NCBI GenBank assembly: GCA_964542435.1
Contig: CAZIVE010000124.1
Coordinates: forward strand, 1 to 7,838
Source: CAZIVE01 sp964542435
Lineage (GTDB): Bacteria > Bacteroidota > Bacteroidia > Bacteroidales > Tannerellaceae
DNA: 7,838 nt
Reading direction: 5' to 3'
Below, piece by piece: positions 7,203 through 7,838 of the stretch. The notes under the pieces are model-generated. The model searched no databases and was not told where the DNA came from. It was given only the letters and a program-made list of their open reading frames with translations. A program made the position numbers and the translations under genes. The first letter of the stretch is position 1. Every line of letters starts with the position of its first letter.

Positions 7203-7287
7203 TTTAATGCTCTGTATTTGCGTGGAACGCGGATTTCGAATGGATGCTCGAGACACCTGTTTCCGTCCGGTTCTACATATTCATGAG

Positions 7288-7295
7288 CAAAGATA
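7288..7295 (-). promoter_or_regulatory. Bacteroidetes-type -7 element upstream of the PDZ/mutS2/regulator cluster
   Basis: The minus strand reads TATCTTTG (7295-7288), an exact TAnnTTTG match. The -33 region is weak, with only ATTTA about 19 bp upstream. Transcription would start near 7281 and leave a leader of about 78 nt before the PDZ-protein ATG; the leader contains a small GCGT-GGA-ACGC hairpin (7220-7230). No Shine-Dalgarno sequence precedes the ATG, as is usual in Bacteroidetes. Confidence 0.5.
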
Positions 7296-7313
7296 TACAT
7301 ATTTCATCTAAAT

Positions 7314-7369
7314 CTGGTTTCACCTCTCAATTTTATTGTTCCGAAACCTCATGAAAGAGGTGATTTCAG
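7314..7369. repeat. Imperfect inverted repeat upstream of the PDZ-protein promoter
   Basis: CTGGTTTCACCTCT (7314-7327) and AGAGGTGATTTCAG (7356-7369) pair at 11 of 14 positions, with 8 contiguous pairs (7320-7327 with 7356-7363) across a 28-base interval. The interval holds CAAT-TTT-ATTG (7328-7338) and ACCTC (7346-7350); the latter can pair instead with the GAGGT (7357-7361) of the right arm. The left arm lies about where the -33 region should be. It may be a regulator site or an alternative-pairing RNA element if transcription enters from upstream; neither is proven. Confidence 0.45.
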
Positions 7370-7553
7370 CGGAGAAAAGAGCGCTTGTAAAATGATGATG
7401 TCCCGCTGTAACATACATTGGATCCCTCTGTAAGCTCACCTTTCCCCGTTTTTAATTGTCACAACGATGTCAAATACCGCTTCGCAAAATGCCTTCTGAA
7501 TTCCGGTCTCTGCAGATGACTGAACCCAAAATGAAGCCTTTCCTTATATGAAT

Positions 7554-7584
7554 CAAAGATACAACAAAATACCGATAAATGCAA
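7554..7584 (-). promoter_or_regulatory. Second promoter-like element, minus strand
   Basis: TATCTTTG (7561-7554) is an exact -7 match, identical to the element at 7288-7295. A TTG (7584-7582) lies upstream across a 20-bp spacer. A transcript from it would start near 7547 and cross the inverted repeat at 7314-7369 before reaching the PDZ gene. It could be a distal promoter of the cluster or drive a small RNA. The surrounding AT-rich intergenic DNA makes a chance match possible. Confidence 0.35.
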
Positions 7585-7661
7585 TGTTTTTCAAAAGAAA
7601 ATCAAGAAAATAGTGAACGTAATTCAGTACCGATAATCATCCTGAGACGTCGAAGGACTTT

Positions 7662-7767
7662 CGCATGGCGCAGCCTTGTTTCTACCGATAGATTCAGACC
7701 TGACGGCCTGAAAGAAAAAGGAAGCATAATCATAGACTTTGCCAAATAACCGCATGGCGCTGCCTTG
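7662..7767. repeat. Direct repeat pair, 17 bp, 89 bp apart
   Basis: CGCATGGCGCAGCCTTG (7662-7678) and CGCATGGCGCTGCCTTG (7751-7767) differ at one base. No transposon ends or gene lie between them. They may be two members of a dispersed intergenic repeat family or remnants of a local duplication; the window does not decide. Confidence 0.55.
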
Positions 7768-7788
7768 CCACCCTTCGCGACAACGGCA

Positions 7789-7832
7789 TCTTTTCTTTCT
7801 TTTCGGCGGAACCTTTTCTTTCTTTCTCTTTC
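7789..7832. repeat. Pyrimidine-rich tract with mirror symmetry and 23-bp periodicity
   Basis: Two pure pyrimidine runs (7789-7804 and 7812-7832) each contain CTTTTCTTTCTTT, starting at 7790 and 7813, a 23-bp period. The first run includes CTTTTCTTTCTTTTC (7790-7804), a perfect mirror repeat. Such tracts can adopt triplex DNA under supercoiling; any role here is unknown. Confidence 0.5.
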
Positions 7833-7838
7833 GGACGC

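Larger units (their letters stand above)
7370..7838. other. Gene-poor stretch reaching the right edge
   Basis: No convincing gene is visible. The stretch holds the second promoter-like element, the direct repeat pair and the pyrimidine-rich tract listed separately. The minus strand has a 78-codon open frame from the right edge to TGA 7604-7602; its translation is Arg/Lys-rich, shows no recognised domain and crosses both repeats, so it is not called as a gene, although it could be the 3' end of one starting outside. Three copies of TACCGATA (7570, 7628 and 7683) lie at roughly even spacing. No tRNA, rRNA or CRISPR-like structure was seen. Confidence 0.5.

Noticed and set aside
7203..7256. Longer PDZ protein starting at GTG 7256
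   Set aside because: The extra 18 residues are polar and would sit before a textbook signal peptide that begins at ATG 7202.
7320..7418. 32-codon minus-strand open frame starting at ATG 7418
   Set aside because: Too short, no recognisable signal or domain, and it overlaps the inverted repeat; likely chance.
7693..7712. Hairpin TTCAGACC-TGAC-GGCCTGAA as a terminator
   Set aside because: The stem is complete only with a G-U pair on the minus strand, and neither strand has a T-run after it.
7754..7838. Plus-strand ATG frame open to the right edge
   Set aside because: Only 28 codons, encoded largely by the pyrimidine tract; no sign of a real gene start.

Overview
The window looks like chromosomal DNA of an anaerobic Bacteroidetes bacterium, most likely of the order Bacteroidales (Prevotella/Bacteroides-like). 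This rests on the protein families, on gene starts without Shine-Dalgarno sequences, and on several perfect matches to the Bacteroidetes -7 promoter element TAnnTTTG. Genus is inference only.

Layout, left to right. (1) The C-terminal part of a plus-strand aldo/keto reductase with two cysteine clusters for iron-sulfur centres enters from the left edge and ends at 885. (2) It converges on a minus-strand pair: a GntR/UTRA repressor gene (2457 to 1744), a hairpin terminator, then a divergent DeoC-type aldolase gene (1647 to 922). An 18-bp perfect palindrome lies upstream of the repressor gene, and a near-identical site (16 of 18 bases) lies upstream of the aldolase gene. This points to a self-contained regulatory module in which the repressor controls itself and the aldolase. 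(3) A minus-strand three-gene cluster runs from 7202 to 2641: a secreted two-PDZ protein, the MutS2 ATPase/Smr protein, and a LuxR/NarL-type response regulator. Gaps are only 5 and 3 bp, so co-transcription is very likely. (4) The last 0.6 kb (7203-7838) has no convincing gene. It holds the cluster's promoter region, a second promoter-like element, an imperfect inverted repeat, an 89-bp-spaced direct repeat and a pyrimidine-rich tract with mirror symmetry.

How the genes work together: the repressor probably senses a small metabolite through its UTRA domain and releases the aldolase gene, so the pair looks like a small sugar-phosphate catabolic switch. The aldolase keeps the DERA catalytic residues but has changed phosphate-binding loops, so its substrate may not be deoxyribose-5-phosphate. 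The PDZ/MutS2/response-regulator cluster joins a cell-envelope protein, a DNA/ribosome-maintenance ATPase and an orphan regulator; no shared function can be read from sequence. I found no CRISPR array, tRNA, rRNA, transposon or prophage genes. The most original observation is the repeated operator, not a new multi-gene system.
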